Positions 8,152-16,502 are shown, numbered from the stretch's first letter. The stretch is 64,000 bases of DNA from Microbacterium jejuense (GCF_019511665.1 NZ_JAEUAW010000008.1:122893-186892); one strand, 5' to 3'. The notes: a model not told the origin generated them from the sequence alone. Made by a program: numbers and translations.

Positions 8152-9117
8152 TTACGCCTTCTTCGCCTCGAGCGCGGCGATCAGCTGCGGCACCACCTGG
8201 AACAGGTCTCCCACGACGCCGAAGTCGGCGATCTCGAAGATCGGCGCGTCGGCGTCCTTGTTGATCGCGACGATCGTCTTGGCCGTCTGCATGCCGGCCT
8301 TGTGCTGGATCGCTCCCGAGATGCCGATCGCGACATACAGCTGCGGAGACACCGAGACGCCGGTCTGCCCCACCTGGTACGTCTGCGGCACGTAGCCGGC
8401 GTCCACCGCGGCACGCGAAGCACCCACGGCGGCGCCCAGCACGTCGGCCAACTGCTCGACGAGGGCGAACTTCTCACCGGAACCGAGCCCACGGCCGCCC
8501 GAGATCACCTTCGCCGCCCCGCGCAGCTCCGGACGCGACGACGACACCACAGCTTCGTCGACCGACACCACGCTCGCGGCGCGACGCCCGGAGGGACGCA
8601 CCTCCAGCGTCTCAGCCTCGACACCCGAGACCGCCTCGGCCCTGGCATCCACGGACCCCTGCCGGATCGTGATCACCGGCGCACCCCACGTCACCGCGGA
8701 GTCCACGTTGTACGCGCCGCCGTACACGGAGTGGTGCGCGACCACGCCCTCCGCATCGCGCGAGACACCCACGGCGTCCACGGCGAGACCGGCGCGGTTG
8801 CGGGCGGCGAAGCGGCCGGCGACATCGCGGCCCTCGATCGAGTTCGAGACCAGCACGGCATCGGGGCGCACCAGGTCGGCGGCCGACGTCAACGCGTCCA
8901 CCCGGCCCGAGCCCAGTCCCTCGCCGGGCGCGGCGACCAGCACCGCGGCGGCTCCGAGGGCCGCGGCGTCCTGCGCCAGCGCCTCATCGCCCACGATCAG
9001 CGCGACCGGCGTGCCCACCTGGGCCGCCGCGCCGAGGACCTCGGCGGCGGACTTGGCCAGCCCGCCCGACGGCCTCGTGTCGAGCAGCACGAGGATCGAG
9101 TCATCTGCAAACGTCAT
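8152..9117 (-). CDS. etfA: Electron transfer flavoprotein alpha subunit
   Basis: This 321-residue FAD-binding subunit of ETF accepts electrons from acyl-CoA dehydrogenases. The C-terminal FAD domain is clear: [14 protein letters not shown], then [31 protein letters not shown] and [25 protein letters not shown]. The length is normal for the family. It starts 9 nt after etfB, with GAGGGA as ribosome binding site. Partner acyl-CoA dehydrogenases include the one at 16540-17730. I see no ETF-ubiquinone oxidoreductase in this window. Confidence 0.95.
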   Translation of the reverse strand: MTFADDSILVLLDTRPSGGLAKSAAEVLGAAAQVGTPVALIVGDEALAQDAAALGAAAVLVAAPGEGLGSGRVDALTSAADLVRPDAVLVSNSIEGRDVAGRFAARNRAGLAVDAVGVSRDAEGVVAHHSVYGGAYNVDSAVTWGAPVITIRQGSVDARAEAVSGVEAETLEVRPSGRRAASVVSVDEAVVSSSRPELRGAAKVISGGRGLGSGEKFALVEQLADVLGAAVGASRAAVDAGYVPQTYQVGQTGVSVSPQLYVAIGISGAIQHKAGMQTAKTIVAINKDADAPIFEIADFGVVGDLFQVVPQLIAALEAKKA

Positions 9118-9126
9118 GGCGGTCCC

Positions 9127-9903
9127 TCACGCGAGCCGGTTCTGGATGAGGAACTCCGCGAGCTTCTCGCCCGCGTCACCCTCGTCGACGATCTTCACCC
9201 CCGCCGCACGCGGCGGCTTCTCACTCAGGCCGATCACGATCGACCGCGACGCGTCGGGGTCATGCGCGTCCACGTCGAGGTCTGCCAGCGAGAGCGTCTC
9301 GAACGGCTTCTTCTTCGCCGCCATGATCCCCTTGAAGTTCGGGAACCGGGCGTCGGGCAGCGCCTCGGTGATGGACACGACCGCCGGGAGGGATGCCGTC
9401 ACGCTCATCGTCGCGCCATCCGATGCCCGCGTGCCCGAGACCTCCGTCTCACCGATCTCGACGCTGCTCAGGTACGTCGCCGACGGCACATCGAGGATCT
9501 CGGCGACCATCGCCGGGATCACACCGCCCGAGCCGTCCGTGGACTGGTTGCCGGCGATCACGAGGTCGAAGCCGGTGCGCTGCAGCGCGGCGGCCAGCAC
9601 CTCCGCGGTCAGTCCGAGGTCAGCGCCCAGCAGCGCATCGTCGACCACCTGCACGGCCGAGGCGGCGCCCATCGCGAGGCCCTTGCGCACCGTCGCCGAC
9701 GCCGACTCCGGCGTCATCGACAGCACAACGACCTCGGTGCCCGGAGTCTTGTCGGCATACGACAGCGCCACCTCGAGCGCCCGCTCCCCGATCTCGTCGA
9801 GCACCGTCTCGCTCGCCGCACGATCGGCCAGGCCGGTCTCGAGCGACAGCTTGCGATCCCCGTACGTATCCGGGACTTCCTTGACCAGGACGACGATCTT
9901 CAT
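9127..9903 (-). CDS. etfB: Electron transfer flavoprotein beta subunit
   Basis: This 258-residue AMP-binding subunit forms the ETF heterodimer with EtfA. The N-terminus MKIVVLVKEVPDTYGDR, the stretch DLVIAGNQSTDGSGGVIPAMVAEIL and the recognition-loop region PDARFPNFKGIMAAKKKP are family hallmarks. It is the first gene of etfB-etfA-cytochrome b. The ribosome binding site is GTGAGGAGA. It is divergent from a MarR regulator, and a two-part palindrome lies between them. Confidence 0.95.
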   Translation of the reverse strand: MKIVVLVKEVPDTYGDRKLSLETGLADRAASETVLDEIGERALEVALSYADKTPGTEVVVLSMTPESASATVRKGLAMGAASAVQVVDDALLGADLGLTAEVLAAALQRTGFDLVIAGNQSTDGSGGVIPAMVAEILDVPSATYLSSVEIGETEVSGTRASDGATMSVTASLPAVVSITEALPDARFPNFKGIMAAKKKPFETLSLADLDVDAHDPDASRSIVIGLSEKPPRAAGVKIVDEGDAGEKLAEFLIQNRLA

Positions 9904-9927
9904 GTCGATCTCCTCACGCTACGCAAG

Positions 9928-9956
9928 AGTCTAGGGGCAGACGGCCACGACGTCAC
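9928..9956 (-). promoter_or_regulatory. Putative etfB promoter
   Basis: On the minus strand, GTGACG (4 of 6 matches to TTGACA, 9951-9956) is followed after 17 bp by TAGACT (9928-9933). The -35 box touches the palindromic operator at 9956-9986, so a bound repressor would block it. Confidence 0.45.
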
Positions 9957-9986
9957 ACTGAGTGTCACCGCGCATGACACTCAGTG
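9956..9986. promoter_or_regulatory. Palindromic operator between etfB and marR
   Basis: Perfect 12-bp inverted repeats (CACTGAGTGTCA / TGACACTCAGTG) are separated by 7 nt. Each arm contains its own 9-bp palindrome, CACTGAGTG or CACTCAGTG, with centres 22 bp apart, which is two helical turns. It is the likely binding site of the adjacent MarR protein. Confidence 0.65.
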
Positions 9987-10035
9987 CCATCCCACGCGTC
10001 GGCCATCGCCGGTACGGTGGAGGCAGGAGGTTGCG

Positions 10036-10572
10036 ATGGCAGCACCGAAGCGGCTCGCGGTGGACCCGATCGCCGAGGCCAAACGCCAGTGGATCGCCCA
10101 CGGCTGGGAGCCCGCGGCCGCGGGCATGACCGCGGTCACGTCGATCATCCGCGCGCAGCAGCTGCTGTTCGCCCGCATCGACGCGACCCTCAAGCCGTTC
10201 GGTCTGTCGTTCGCCCGCTACGAGATGCTGCGGCTGCTGGGGTTCACGCGAGAGGGACGGATGCCGATGGCCAGTGCCATCGCCCGCCTCCAGGTGCACC
10301 CCACGAGCGTCACGAACACCGTCGACCGGCTGACGCGCGACGGGCTGCTCTCGCGAGAACCGCACCCGGATGACGGACGCGCCGCGATGCTCGTGCTGAC
10401 CGACAGCGGCCGCGAGCTCGTCGAGCGCGCGACCGCCGCCCTCAACACGGAGGTCTTCGAGAGCCCCGGCCTGAGCGAGGACGACACGACCGAGCTGGTC
10501 CGCATCATCGCGCGATTCCGCAAGGACTCGGGAGACTTCACCGAGCCGCGCCCGCAGCCCGAGCCGCTCTGA
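10036..10572 (+). CDS. MarR family transcriptional regulator
   Basis: The 178-residue product has a winged helix-turn-helix at about residues 45-130: FGLSFARYEMLRLLGF, then HPTSVTNTVDRLTRDGLLSREPHPDDGRA, the latter matching MarR recognition helix and wing. It would bind DNA as a dimer and be released by a small ligand, possibly an acyl-CoA given the divergent etfBA operon. The start at 10036 is set by a perfect AGGAGG at 10025-10030. It converges on the enoyl-CoA hydratase gene with an 11-nt gap. Confidence 0.9.
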   Translation: MAAPKRLAVDPIAEAKRQWIAHGWEPAAAGMTAVTSIIRAQQLLFARIDATLKPFGLSFARYEMLRLLGFTREGRMPMASAIARLQVHPTSVTNTVDRLTRDGLLSREPHPDDGRAAMLVLTDSGRELVERATAALNTEVFESPGLSEDDTTELVRIIARFRKDSGDFTEPRPQPEPL

Positions 10573-10583
10573 GGCGGCGGAGG

Positions 10584-11360
10584 TCATCGCCCCCGGAAGT
10601 CCGGCGTGCGCTTCTCGCGGAACGCGGCCATGCCCTCCTTCTGGTCCTCGGTGTCGAAGAGGCTCGCGAACACGTGCTTCTCCAGGCGCAGACCCTCCGC
10701 CAGCGACGACTCCAGCGCGCCGTCGAGCACCGCCTTGGCCGCGTACAGCGCCGGGAGCCCCTTGGCGGCGATCGCCTCGGCGGCCTTCTGCGCCTCGGCC
10801 AGCAGGTCGGCCGCGGGCACGACGCGCGACGCGAGCCCGGAGCGCTCGGCTTCGGCGGCATCCATCATCCGTCCGGTGAGGATGAGGTCGGCCGCCTTGT
10901 AGTAGCCGACGGCGCGCACGAGGCGCTGCGAACCGCCCATCCCGGGGATCACGCCGAGGGTGATCTCGGGCTGCCCGAACTTCGCGGTGTCGGCGGCGAG
11001 GATGATGTCGCACATCATGGCGAGCTCACATCCGCCGCCGAGCGCGTAGCCCGCCACGGCGGCGATCACCGGCGTGCGGACGGCGGCGAACTGCGTCCAG
11101 CCGCCGAAGTGGTCGCCCATCAGCATGTCGAGCCCCGACTTGGACTCCATCTCTTTGATGTCGGCGCCGGCGGCGAACGCGCGCTCCGACCCGGTGACGA
11201 CGATCGCGCCGATCCCCTCGTCGGAATCGAAGGCGGATGCCGCGGCCACCACCTCCCGGCAGACCTGCGTGTTCAGCGCGTTGAGCGCCTCGGGGCGGTT
11301 GAGCGTGATCCATCCCACGCGCCCCCGCGTCTCGACCAGGATCGTCTCGTATTCGGTCAT
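10584..11360 (-). CDS. Enoyl-CoA hydratase/isomerase family protein
   Basis: This 258-residue crotonase-fold enzyme would hydrate trans-2-enoyl-CoA in beta-oxidation. The oxyanion-hole segments [11 protein letters not shown] and [16 protein letters not shown] are present, as are both catalytic glutamates (GGCELAM and [17 protein letters not shown]). The start MTEYETILV at 11360 has AGGAGGA upstream; longer starts lack one. It is single-gene and divergent from the type VII cargo operon. The residue pattern is close to short-chain enoyl-CoA hydratases such as EchA/PaaF. Confidence 0.9.
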   Translation of the reverse strand: MTEYETILVETRGRVGWITLNRPEALNALNTQVCREVVAAASAFDSDEGIGAIVVTGSERAFAAGADIKEMESKSGLDMLMGDHFGGWTQFAAVRTPVIAAVAGYALGGGCELAMMCDIILAADTAKFGQPEITLGVIPGMGGSQRLVRAVGYYKAADLILTGRMMDAAEAERSGLASRVVPAADLLAEAQKAAEAIAAKGLPALYAAKAVLDGALESSLAEGLRLEKHVFASLFDTEDQKEGMAAFREKRTPDFRGR

Positions 11361-11401
11361 GAGTCCTCCTCGACATGCCTGCATCCGATGATGCCTGGTT
11401 C

Positions 11402-11429
11402 TCGACATGGGGAATGGTCCCCATGTCGA
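11402..11429. promoter_or_regulatory. Perfect palindrome upstream of type VII cargo operon
   Basis: Twelve-bp arms (TCGACATGGGGA / TCCCCATGTCGA) flank an ATGG spacer, in the divergent region between enoyl-CoA hydratase and the WXG-type gene. A TAGCCT -10 candidate at 11448-11453 places the palindrome near the expected -35 region of the operon. It is a candidate operator; the regulator is unknown. Confidence 0.5.
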
Positions 11430-11500
11430 TCCTCCGTCCGGATTGGCTAGCCTGCTTTCGGGCCTGATCGGGTCCGCTGGTTTGAGTAAAGGGACGGATC

Positions 11501-11788
11501 ATGGCTGATTTCAAGGCTTCTTATGGCGAGATGGAGTCGATGGCGGGCAAGCTCGACTCGGGTCGTGAAGAGATCGGTGACGTGCTGCGTCGCCTCAAGA
11601 GCGACGTGGACCGCCTGCTCGGTGACGACTTCAAGACGCAGCACGCGTCGGGCAAGTTCGGTGAGGGGTACACCGAGCTGACGACGGGTCTGGAGAAGGC
11701 CATCGAGGGCATCTCCGACATGGGCGAGTCGCTGCGCAAGATGATGCAGGCGATCAAGGACACCGACCAGGCCCTCGCCGGCAACTGA
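11501..11788 (+). CDS. WXG100-type small helical protein (ESX/type VII cargo)
   Basis: This 95-residue all-helical protein has the size and helix-turn-helix hairpin of WXG100 proteins. The first helix covers about 2-40 and the second about 50-92, with the turn at GDDFKTQHASGKF. The WXG tryptophan is replaced by a DDFKT turn, as in several actinobacterial relatives. The inferred role is a secretion partner or substrate of a type VII system. It has an AAAGGGA ribosome binding site and is the first gene of a six-gene operon ending at 15566. Confidence 0.75.
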   Translation: MADFKASYGEMESMAGKLDSGREEIGDVLRRLKSDVDRLLGDDFKTQHASGKFGEGYTELTTGLEKAIEGISDMGESLRKMMQAIKDTDQALAGN

Positions 11789-11800
11789 CGCCGTTTCTTC

Positions 11801-11838
11801 GAGTGGATGCCGGCGGCCCAGGCCGCCGGCATCCACTC
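11801..11838. repeat. GAGTGGATGCC palindrome between operon genes 1 and 2
   Basis: Perfect 18-bp arms (GAGTGGATGCCGGCGGCC and its complement) with a CA centre. No T-tract follows, and it lies inside the operon, so it may be an mRNA processing or attenuation hairpin that sets a higher level of the first gene. The same outer word recurs at 25.0, 52.0 and 55.1 kb. Confidence 0.7.
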
Positions 11839-11863
11839 GCCATCATCACGCTGAGGAGCGCTC

Positions 11864-12190
11864 ATGGCCGACGTCTACGTCAAGGTCGATCACCTGAACC
11901 GGCTGAACGGCTCGCTGAAGCAGATCATCGTCGAGTTCGAGGACGCCGAGAAGAACACGGACCGTCTGCAGGACCTCATCGGCCGTCCCGACGGGCGCTC
12001 CGGCCTGCGTGACAAGACCCACGACTTCGAGGGCGGCTGGGACGACCGGCGCAATGCCCTCATCGAGAAGCTCAAGGCCGTGCAGGCGGCCGTCGAGGCC
12101 ACCTGCAAGGGCTGGCAGGACTTCGACCTGGAGCTCTCCCGCAGCCTCGCCCTGGAGGAATCCGCGGGCGACACCCTTCCGACGCGCTAG
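11864..12190 (+). CDS. Second small helical WXG100/Lap-type protein
   Basis: The 108-residue, mostly helical product contains FEGGWDDRRNALIEKLKAVQAAVEATCKGWQDFD, a pattern common in WXG-like partners (W at the turn, then a long amphipathic helix). It sits between the first WXG-type gene and the LXG-like gene, where LXG-associated targeting partners are encoded in other bacteria. No signal peptide is present. The start ATG follows GAGGAGCGCTC. The inferred role is binding the N-terminus of the next gene product for secretion. Confidence 0.7.
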   Translation: MADVYVKVDHLNRLNGSLKQIIVEFEDAEKNTDRLQDLIGRPDGRSGLRDKTHDFEGGWDDRRNALIEKLKAVQAAVEATCKGWQDFDLELSRSLALEESAGDTLPTR

Positions 12191-12198
12191 GAGAACCG

Positions 12199-13554
12199 GT
12201 GGAGATCCGCACCAACAAAAATCATCGCGTCCACGTCATCGAGGGCGACGCGTCGGGCATCATCGCGCGCGGCCAGCTGATCGAAGACCTGGGCGAGCAG
12301 ATGATCGGCGCAGCCGGCGTGCTGCGCGAGATCGGCGACGGCGCGACGGAAGAGAAGGGTCGCTCGATCGAGAAGATCCGCGACGAGGTCGGCGACACGC
12401 ACAAGGAGCTCAAGCTCGCCGGCGAGCGCTACAAGCCGACCGGCACCGCCATGAAGGAGTACGGTTCGACGCTGAGCACCGTGCAGGCGGCGCTGCGGTC
12501 GCTCGTCACCGAGATCGAGAACGCCAAGACGCAGCTCGACAGCAAGGTCGAGACGGCTCAGACCGCGCAGCAGGCCGCCGACGCGTCCGCCGACTACGAC
12601 GCGGACGACACCGCGGCGCGCGGCGCCCATCAGGCCGACGCCTGGCAGGCGCGCGACGCCGGAATCGCGGCCGACAACGCCCGCATCCACCTCAACGGGC
12701 TGCTGGACGACTTCGACACGCAGTGGGACACGTGGGACGAGGCCTACGACCTGGCGCTCGGACGCATCAACAGCGCGACCCACGGCAACATCACCGATGA
12801 CTGGACCGACAACCTCGCCGGCGTCGCCGAGGTCGTCGTCGACGTCCTCTCGGTCGTCGGCTTCGTGGTGGCGATCGCCGCCATCGTGATCGGCGGCCCC
12901 ATCCTCATGATCGTGGGCGCGGTGATCGGCGCGATCGCGCTCATCGCGACGGCGTTCCTCTACTTCAAGGGGAGGGCGGGGCTGGACGACCTGATCTGGG
13001 CGGTCGTCGGAGTACTGCCGTTCGGCAAGCTCGGCAAGCTCTTCAAAGCCGGCGAGCGCATGCAGGCCCTGCAGATCTTCAAGGGCCCGTTCGCCGACAT
13101 CGCCGAGGGCATCGGCTCGCTGCGCTCCGTGCGGGGCGCCGTGAGCGGAATCGCCAGCGGCACCGGCAACGGTCTCGGCAGCGTCGCGCGCTCGGGTCTC
13201 GCCTCGCGCATCGCCGACACCTTCTCGGGGATCCGCTGGGGCGACATCGCCTCGCGGTCGACGGCGATCAACAACCTCACGCGCGGCGGGATGGGCAGCT
13301 GGGCGGCGAACACGCTCAGCGATCTCGGCCAGTTCACGAGCCACCACCAGAACGTCGTGCGGACGGTCGCCGGCGACATGCTCGACAACCTCTCCAGCGT
13401 GGGCAACATCACCCTCGCCGAGCGCATCGTGAACGTCGGCGACGTGAGCGTGCGCACGTACGGCTCGGGCGACGACGCGTTCGGCGTGGTGACGGAGCTC
13501 TTCTCGGGCTCCGACGAGAACGTCGATTCCTGGCGCGCGCAGCTCGCAGGCTAG
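12199..13554 (+). CDS. LXG-like type VII large cargo protein with membrane segment
   Basis: The 451-residue protein has a long helical N-terminal region (about 25-195), as in LXG-type type VII substrates. A hydrophobic double segment follows at about 208-256 (VVVDVLSVVGFVVAIAAIVIGG, then ILMIVGAVIGAIALIATAFLYF), and the C-terminus is Gly/Ser-rich (about 280-451). I recognise no nuclease, ADP-ribosyltransferase or lipase motif. The hydrophobic glycine-rich middle could insert into membranes, as in glycine-zipper type toxins, but this is inference. The GTG start at 12199 has AGGAG 6 nt upstream and lies 8 nt after the previous stop. Confidence 0.65.
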   Translation: MEIRTNKNHRVHVIEGDASGIIARGQLIEDLGEQMIGAAGVLREIGDGATEEKGRSIEKIRDEVGDTHKELKLAGERYKPTGTAMKEYGSTLSTVQAALRSLVTEIENAKTQLDSKVETAQTAQQAADASADYDADDTAARGAHQADAWQARDAGIAADNARIHLNGLLDDFDTQWDTWDEAYDLALGRINSATHGNITDDWTDNLAGVAEVVVDVLSVVGFVVAIAAIVIGGPILMIVGAVIGAIALIATAFLYFKGRAGLDDLIWAVVGVLPFGKLGKLFKAGERMQALQIFKGPFADIAEGIGSLRSVRGAVSGIASGTGNGLGSVARSGLASRIADTFSGIRWGDIASRSTAINNLTRGGMGSWAANTLSDLGQFTSHHQNVVRTVAGDMLDNLSSVGNITLAERIVNVGDVSVRTYGSGDDAFGVVTELFSGSDENVDSWRAQLAG

Positions 13555-13561
13555 CGTTGAC

Positions 13562-14158
13562 GTGATGTCCCACCTTCCTGAAGGCGTTCCGCCGTTCCGC
13601 TTCCTCCTGCCTGCGGGCTGGGAGGAGGTGCCGGCGGACCGCTCCGGGGTGGATCTGCTGATCCGCCGTGCGTCCGACAAGCTGCGGGCCCAGCACCGCC
13701 CCGATCTCGACGCCGAGATGCGCACGCTGCTCGAGGTCGCGTATCGCAAGATGCAGCAGGGACGCGCGTTCGCGCTCTACCTGCAGACCTCGGCCGACGA
13801 GATGCCGCTGCCCATGTCGATCACGGCGTCCGTGGTCTCGGGGCAGCTCGGCGGCACTCTCGACCGGCAGGTCGCGGGGCTGTTCCGCGAGCGCGACGCC
13901 CAGTTCCTGCGCGACGACCGCACGATCGTGCGGTGGGAGACGCCGGCGACCGTGCGGACCGGCACCGACCCCGGAACGGCGTACATCGTCGACTACCTGG
14001 TGCCGATCCCCGGTTCGGGCCGTCGTTCGGCAGTGCAGCTGACGACCGTCATCCCGGTGCCCGACTCGGATTCCGAGACGAATGCCGTGGTGTCGGCTCT
14101 CGTCGAGCTGAGCGACGTGATGGTCAGCACCTTCACCTGGAAGCCCTCCGACTCGTGA
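13562..14158 (+). CDS. Unknown protein of the type VII cargo operon (198 residues)
   Basis: No family is recognised. The N-terminus PPFRFLLPAGWEEVPADR resembles the lipoprotein/antigen fold in which a short beta-strand precedes a helical insert. The middle (LDAEMRTLLEVAYRKMQQGRAFALYLQTS) is helical, and the rest alternates strands (VRWETPATVRTGTDPGTAYIVDYLVPIP). There is no signal peptide or membrane segment. GTG at 13562 and ATG at 13565 are both possible starts. It ends in a GTGA overlap with the next gene, so the two are translationally coupled. A chaperone or immunity role is possible. Confidence 0.6.
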   Translation: MMSHLPEGVPPFRFLLPAGWEEVPADRSGVDLLIRRASDKLRAQHRPDLDAEMRTLLEVAYRKMQQGRAFALYLQTSADEMPLPMSITASVVSGQLGGTLDRQVAGLFRERDAQFLRDDRTIVRWETPATVRTGTDPGTAYIVDYLVPIPGSGRRSAVQLTTVIPVPDSDSETNAVVSALVELSDVMVSTFTWKPSDS

Positions 14159-14700
14159 CGAACTACCGCATCGACTACGACGAAGACGTGTGGGTCCCCG
14201 TTCCCGAGGGCGACGACGCGGATTGGCCCGCGACTCTCGTCGCGCACGTCGAGCGCCGCACCGGCACGCTGTCGCCGGAACGCGCCGCCGACGTCATCGC
14301 GTTCGCAGAGGCGTGCCGCGCGGCGCGCACCGAGCAGACGGGCACGCTCCTGGCCTTCTGCCCGCTCGCGATGCTGCCCGTCACCGGTCTGCTCGCCGTC
14401 CGCGTCGAAGAGGTCGAGCAGCCTCTCGACCTCACGATCGCCGCTGTCGACGACGACGCCGCGATGCTCACGCCGGCCCTCGAAGAGGTCGACGGCGGCT
14501 GGTGGGGCAGCGGCCGTCGCGCCGCCGTCATCGTGGCATCCACCGAACCGGGCATCGTCGCAGGGCGCTTCAACTACGCGTTCCAGCGCGACGGCGTCGC
14601 GCTCCTGGCGACCGCCGTCGCCGACAGCGTTCCGTTCGCGACCGCCATGCTGCCGTACGCCGACAGGCTGGTGTCGCACGTCGTCCTGGAGGACTCATGA
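14155..14700 (+). CDS. Unknown protein of the type VII cargo operon (181 residues)
   Basis: The start is GTG at 14155, overlapping the upstream stop (GTGA). The protein begins VTNYRIDYDEDVWVPVPEGD and is acidic and soluble. A helix (PERAADVIAFAEACRAAR) is followed by strands such as GTLLAFCPLAMLPVTGLLAVRVEEV and a GGWWGSGRRAAVIVAS segment. I do not recognise a domain. It is coupled at both ends (GTGA and ATGA overlaps), suggesting fixed stoichiometry with its neighbours. It might bind the LXG-like protein or serve as cytoplasmic immunity; there is no direct evidence. Confidence 0.6.
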   Translation: MTNYRIDYDEDVWVPVPEGDDADWPATLVAHVERRTGTLSPERAADVIAFAEACRAARTEQTGTLLAFCPLAMLPVTGLLAVRVEEVEQPLDLTIAAVDDDAAMLTPALEEVDGGWWGSGRRAAVIVASTEPGIVAGRFNYAFQRDGVALLATAVADSVPFATAMLPYADRLVSHVVLEDS

Positions 14701-15566
14701 CCGGCATCCTCGATCGCGCCGTGAGCGCCGCCTCGACCGTGCAGTGGACCCCGGGGCTGTCGCCGCGGCACACCGCGCGTCGGATCCAGGACGCGGCGCT
14801 GCGCGTCGTCGACCCGCGCGCTCTGCAGCGTCTGGAGCTGATCGACCGCGAGTTCGACCGCACCGCCGCCGAGCTCGAACGCACGGGCGCAGCGGCCGCC
14901 GCGTCGGCGCCGAAGGTCCGCCGCATCACGCCCTTCCCCGACGTCCTGGCGATGTTCGCCGCCGGGTTCGGCGGCGGTCTCGCCGTCGGCGCCGGCCGCG
15001 TGGTCTCGCGCACCCCGGCGGGCGAGATGGCCGTCGTCGGGCCGTCGGTGCTCGTGCTGGCGATCGTCGCGGTCGTGCTGCTGTGCGTGGGCGAGGTGTT
15101 CGCCCGCCGCGAGAAGTCGACATCGACCAACCGCGCCATCTTCCTGTGGTTCACCGTCTTCCTCTCGCTCGTCGCGGCGGTGGGAGTGAGCGTGCGCCTC
15201 GCGATCGAGGAGTTCACCGGGTACGGCGTGGCCGCCGTGGTCGCCATGGCGGTCGTGTTCGTCCTCGCCCTCGCGCTCGCGATCGGCGCCACCCGTCGCC
15301 GGCAGCCGGACGACGGCGACGAGCACGCCCCGCGCGTGCGTGCGGGCTCGCGCGAGCGCAACGAGCTGATCAGCGCCGGCGAGACCGCGCGGGACCGCGC
15401 GCACGACGTCCTCGACGCTCTCGACGACGAGGCCCGCACGGCGTTCACCGAGGCGTACGCCGCCGGCCTGGCGGCGGCATCCGGCCGCGACGTTCCGGCG
15501 CGCTCGACCATCAAGCGCCTGCAGTCCCTCGAATGGGCCGCGGCACGCTACGACCTCGCCGGCTGA
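14697..15566 (+). CDS. Four-helix membrane protein, last gene of type VII cargo operon
   Basis: The 289-residue protein has a cytoplasmic N-terminal region with a helix around residues 35-65. Four membrane segments follow at about 78-98, 108-132, 143-165 and 172-196, then a C-terminal cytoplasmic helical domain of about 85 residues (ELISAGETARDRAHDVLDALDDEARTAF). ATG at 14697 overlaps the upstream stop (ATGA). A membrane immunity protein against the hydrophobic LXG-like product is an attractive but unproven role. No known family is recognised. Confidence 0.65.
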   Translation: MTGILDRAVSAASTVQWTPGLSPRHTARRIQDAALRVVDPRALQRLELIDREFDRTAAELERTGAAAAASAPKVRRITPFPDVLAMFAAGFGGGLAVGAGRVVSRTPAGEMAVVGPSVLVLAIVAVVLLCVGEVFARREKSTSTNRAIFLWFTVFLSLVAAVGVSVRLAIEEFTGYGVAAVVAMAVVFVLALALAIGATRRRQPDDGDEHAPRVRAGSRERNELISAGETARDRAHDVLDALDDEARTAFTEAYAAGLAAASGRDVPARSTIKRLQSLEWAAARYDLAG

Positions 15567-15570
15567 GACC

Positions 15571-15587
15571 GGCGCGGTCACCGCGCC
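15571..15587. terminator. Short hairpin between convergent genes
   Basis: GGCGCGGT / ACCGCGCC inverted repeat just after the type VII operon stop and before the convergent mmsB stop. It has no T-tract and is a weak candidate bidirectional terminator. Confidence 0.35.
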
Positions 15588-15602
15588 CCCGCGCTCCCGG
15601 CG

Positions 15603-16502
15603 TCAGGCGCTGTCGGCGCGGATGGTGTTGATGATGCCTGAGAAGTCCTGCCCGGCTCCCTCGCCGGCCGCGAAGTCACGGTAGATCTCGCGTGCGAGCA
15701 TGCCCATGCGGGCCTCGACGCCGGTCGCCTGGATCGCGTGCTCGGCGAGCCCCAGGTCTTTGTTCATGAGGGCGCCGGCGAACCCGGGCTGATAGTCCCG
15801 GTTCGCAGGGCTCGTGGGGACCGGACCCGGGACGGGGCAGTTCGTCGTGAGCGCCCAGCACTGCCCCGACGCGTTCGAGGCGACGTCGAACAGCGCCTGG
15901 TGCGACAGCCCGAGCCGCTCCCCCAGGACGAACGCCTCGGCGACGGCGATCTGCGACACCGCGAGGATCATGTTGTTGCACACCTTGGCCGCCTGCCCCA
16001 GGCCGGCACCGCCGCAGTGCACCACGCGACGGCCCATGGCCTGCAGCAGCGGCTCGGCGGCGGCGAAGTCGTCGTCCCGCCCGCCCACCATGAAGGCGAG
16101 CGTCGCGTTCTCGGCACCCACGACGCCACCCGACACGGGCGCGTCGAGCGACCGGTGCCCCGCCGCCTCGGCGAGCGCGTGCGCGGCGCGGGCCTCGTCG
16201 ACGGCGATGGTCGAGCAGTCGATGAACAGGGCGTGGGATGCCGCCACGTCGAGCAGGCCCGGCGCACCGCCCGTGCCGCGATAGGCGTCGAGCACCTGCG
16301 CCCCGGTCTGGAACATCGTGATGACGATGTCGGCGGTGGTGGCGGCATCCACTCCCGATCCGGCGGTCGCAAGGCCGGCCTCGGCGGCGGCCGAGACGGC
16401 GGCGGGAGCGACGTCGAAGCCGACGACGTCGTGGCCCGAGGCGGCGAGGTTCTTCGCCATGGGCAGGCCCATGTGGCCGAGCCCCAGGAATGCGATCTTC
16501 AT
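15603..16502 (-). CDS. mmsB: 3-hydroxyisobutyrate dehydrogenase
   Basis: This 299-residue NAD-dependent enzyme oxidises 3-hydroxyisobutyrate to methylmalonate semialdehyde in valine breakdown. The Rossmann signature FLGLGHMGLPMAKNLA is at the N-terminus, the substrate loop DAPVSGGVVGAENATLAFMVGG is intact, and the catalytic lysine lies in GLGQAAKVCNNMI. The ribosome binding site GAAGAAGG precedes ATG 16502. It follows the acyl-CoA dehydrogenase gene by 37 nt, which fits isobutyryl-CoA processing. The expected mmsA and hydrolase genes are not in this window. Confidence 0.92.
   Translation of the reverse strand: MKIAFLGLGHMGLPMAKNLAASGHDVVGFDVAPAAVSAAAEAGLATAGSGVDAATTADIVITMFQTGAQVLDAYRGTGGAPGLLDVAASHALFIDCSTIAVDEARAAHALAEAAGHRSLDAPVSGGVVGAENATLAFMVGGRDDDFAAAEPLLQAMGRRVVHCGGAGLGQAAKVCNNMILAVSQIAVAEAFVLGERLGLSHQALFDVASNASGQCWALTTNCPVPGPVPTSPANRDYQPGFAGALMNKDLGLAEHAIQATGVEARMGMLAREIYRDFAAGEGAGQDFSGIINTIRADSA

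Noticed and set aside
7459..10572. A very long plus-strand open frame antisense to etfBA and the cytochrome b gene
   Set aside because: Its translation is Arg/His-rich without domains and the minus strand encodes clear EtfA, EtfB and cytochrome b. Only the last 178 codons (10036-10572) are a real gene, the MarR regulator.
11801..11838. Classical rho-independent terminator
   Set aside because: The stem is perfect but no T-tract follows and a co-directional gene of the same operon starts 26 nt later.
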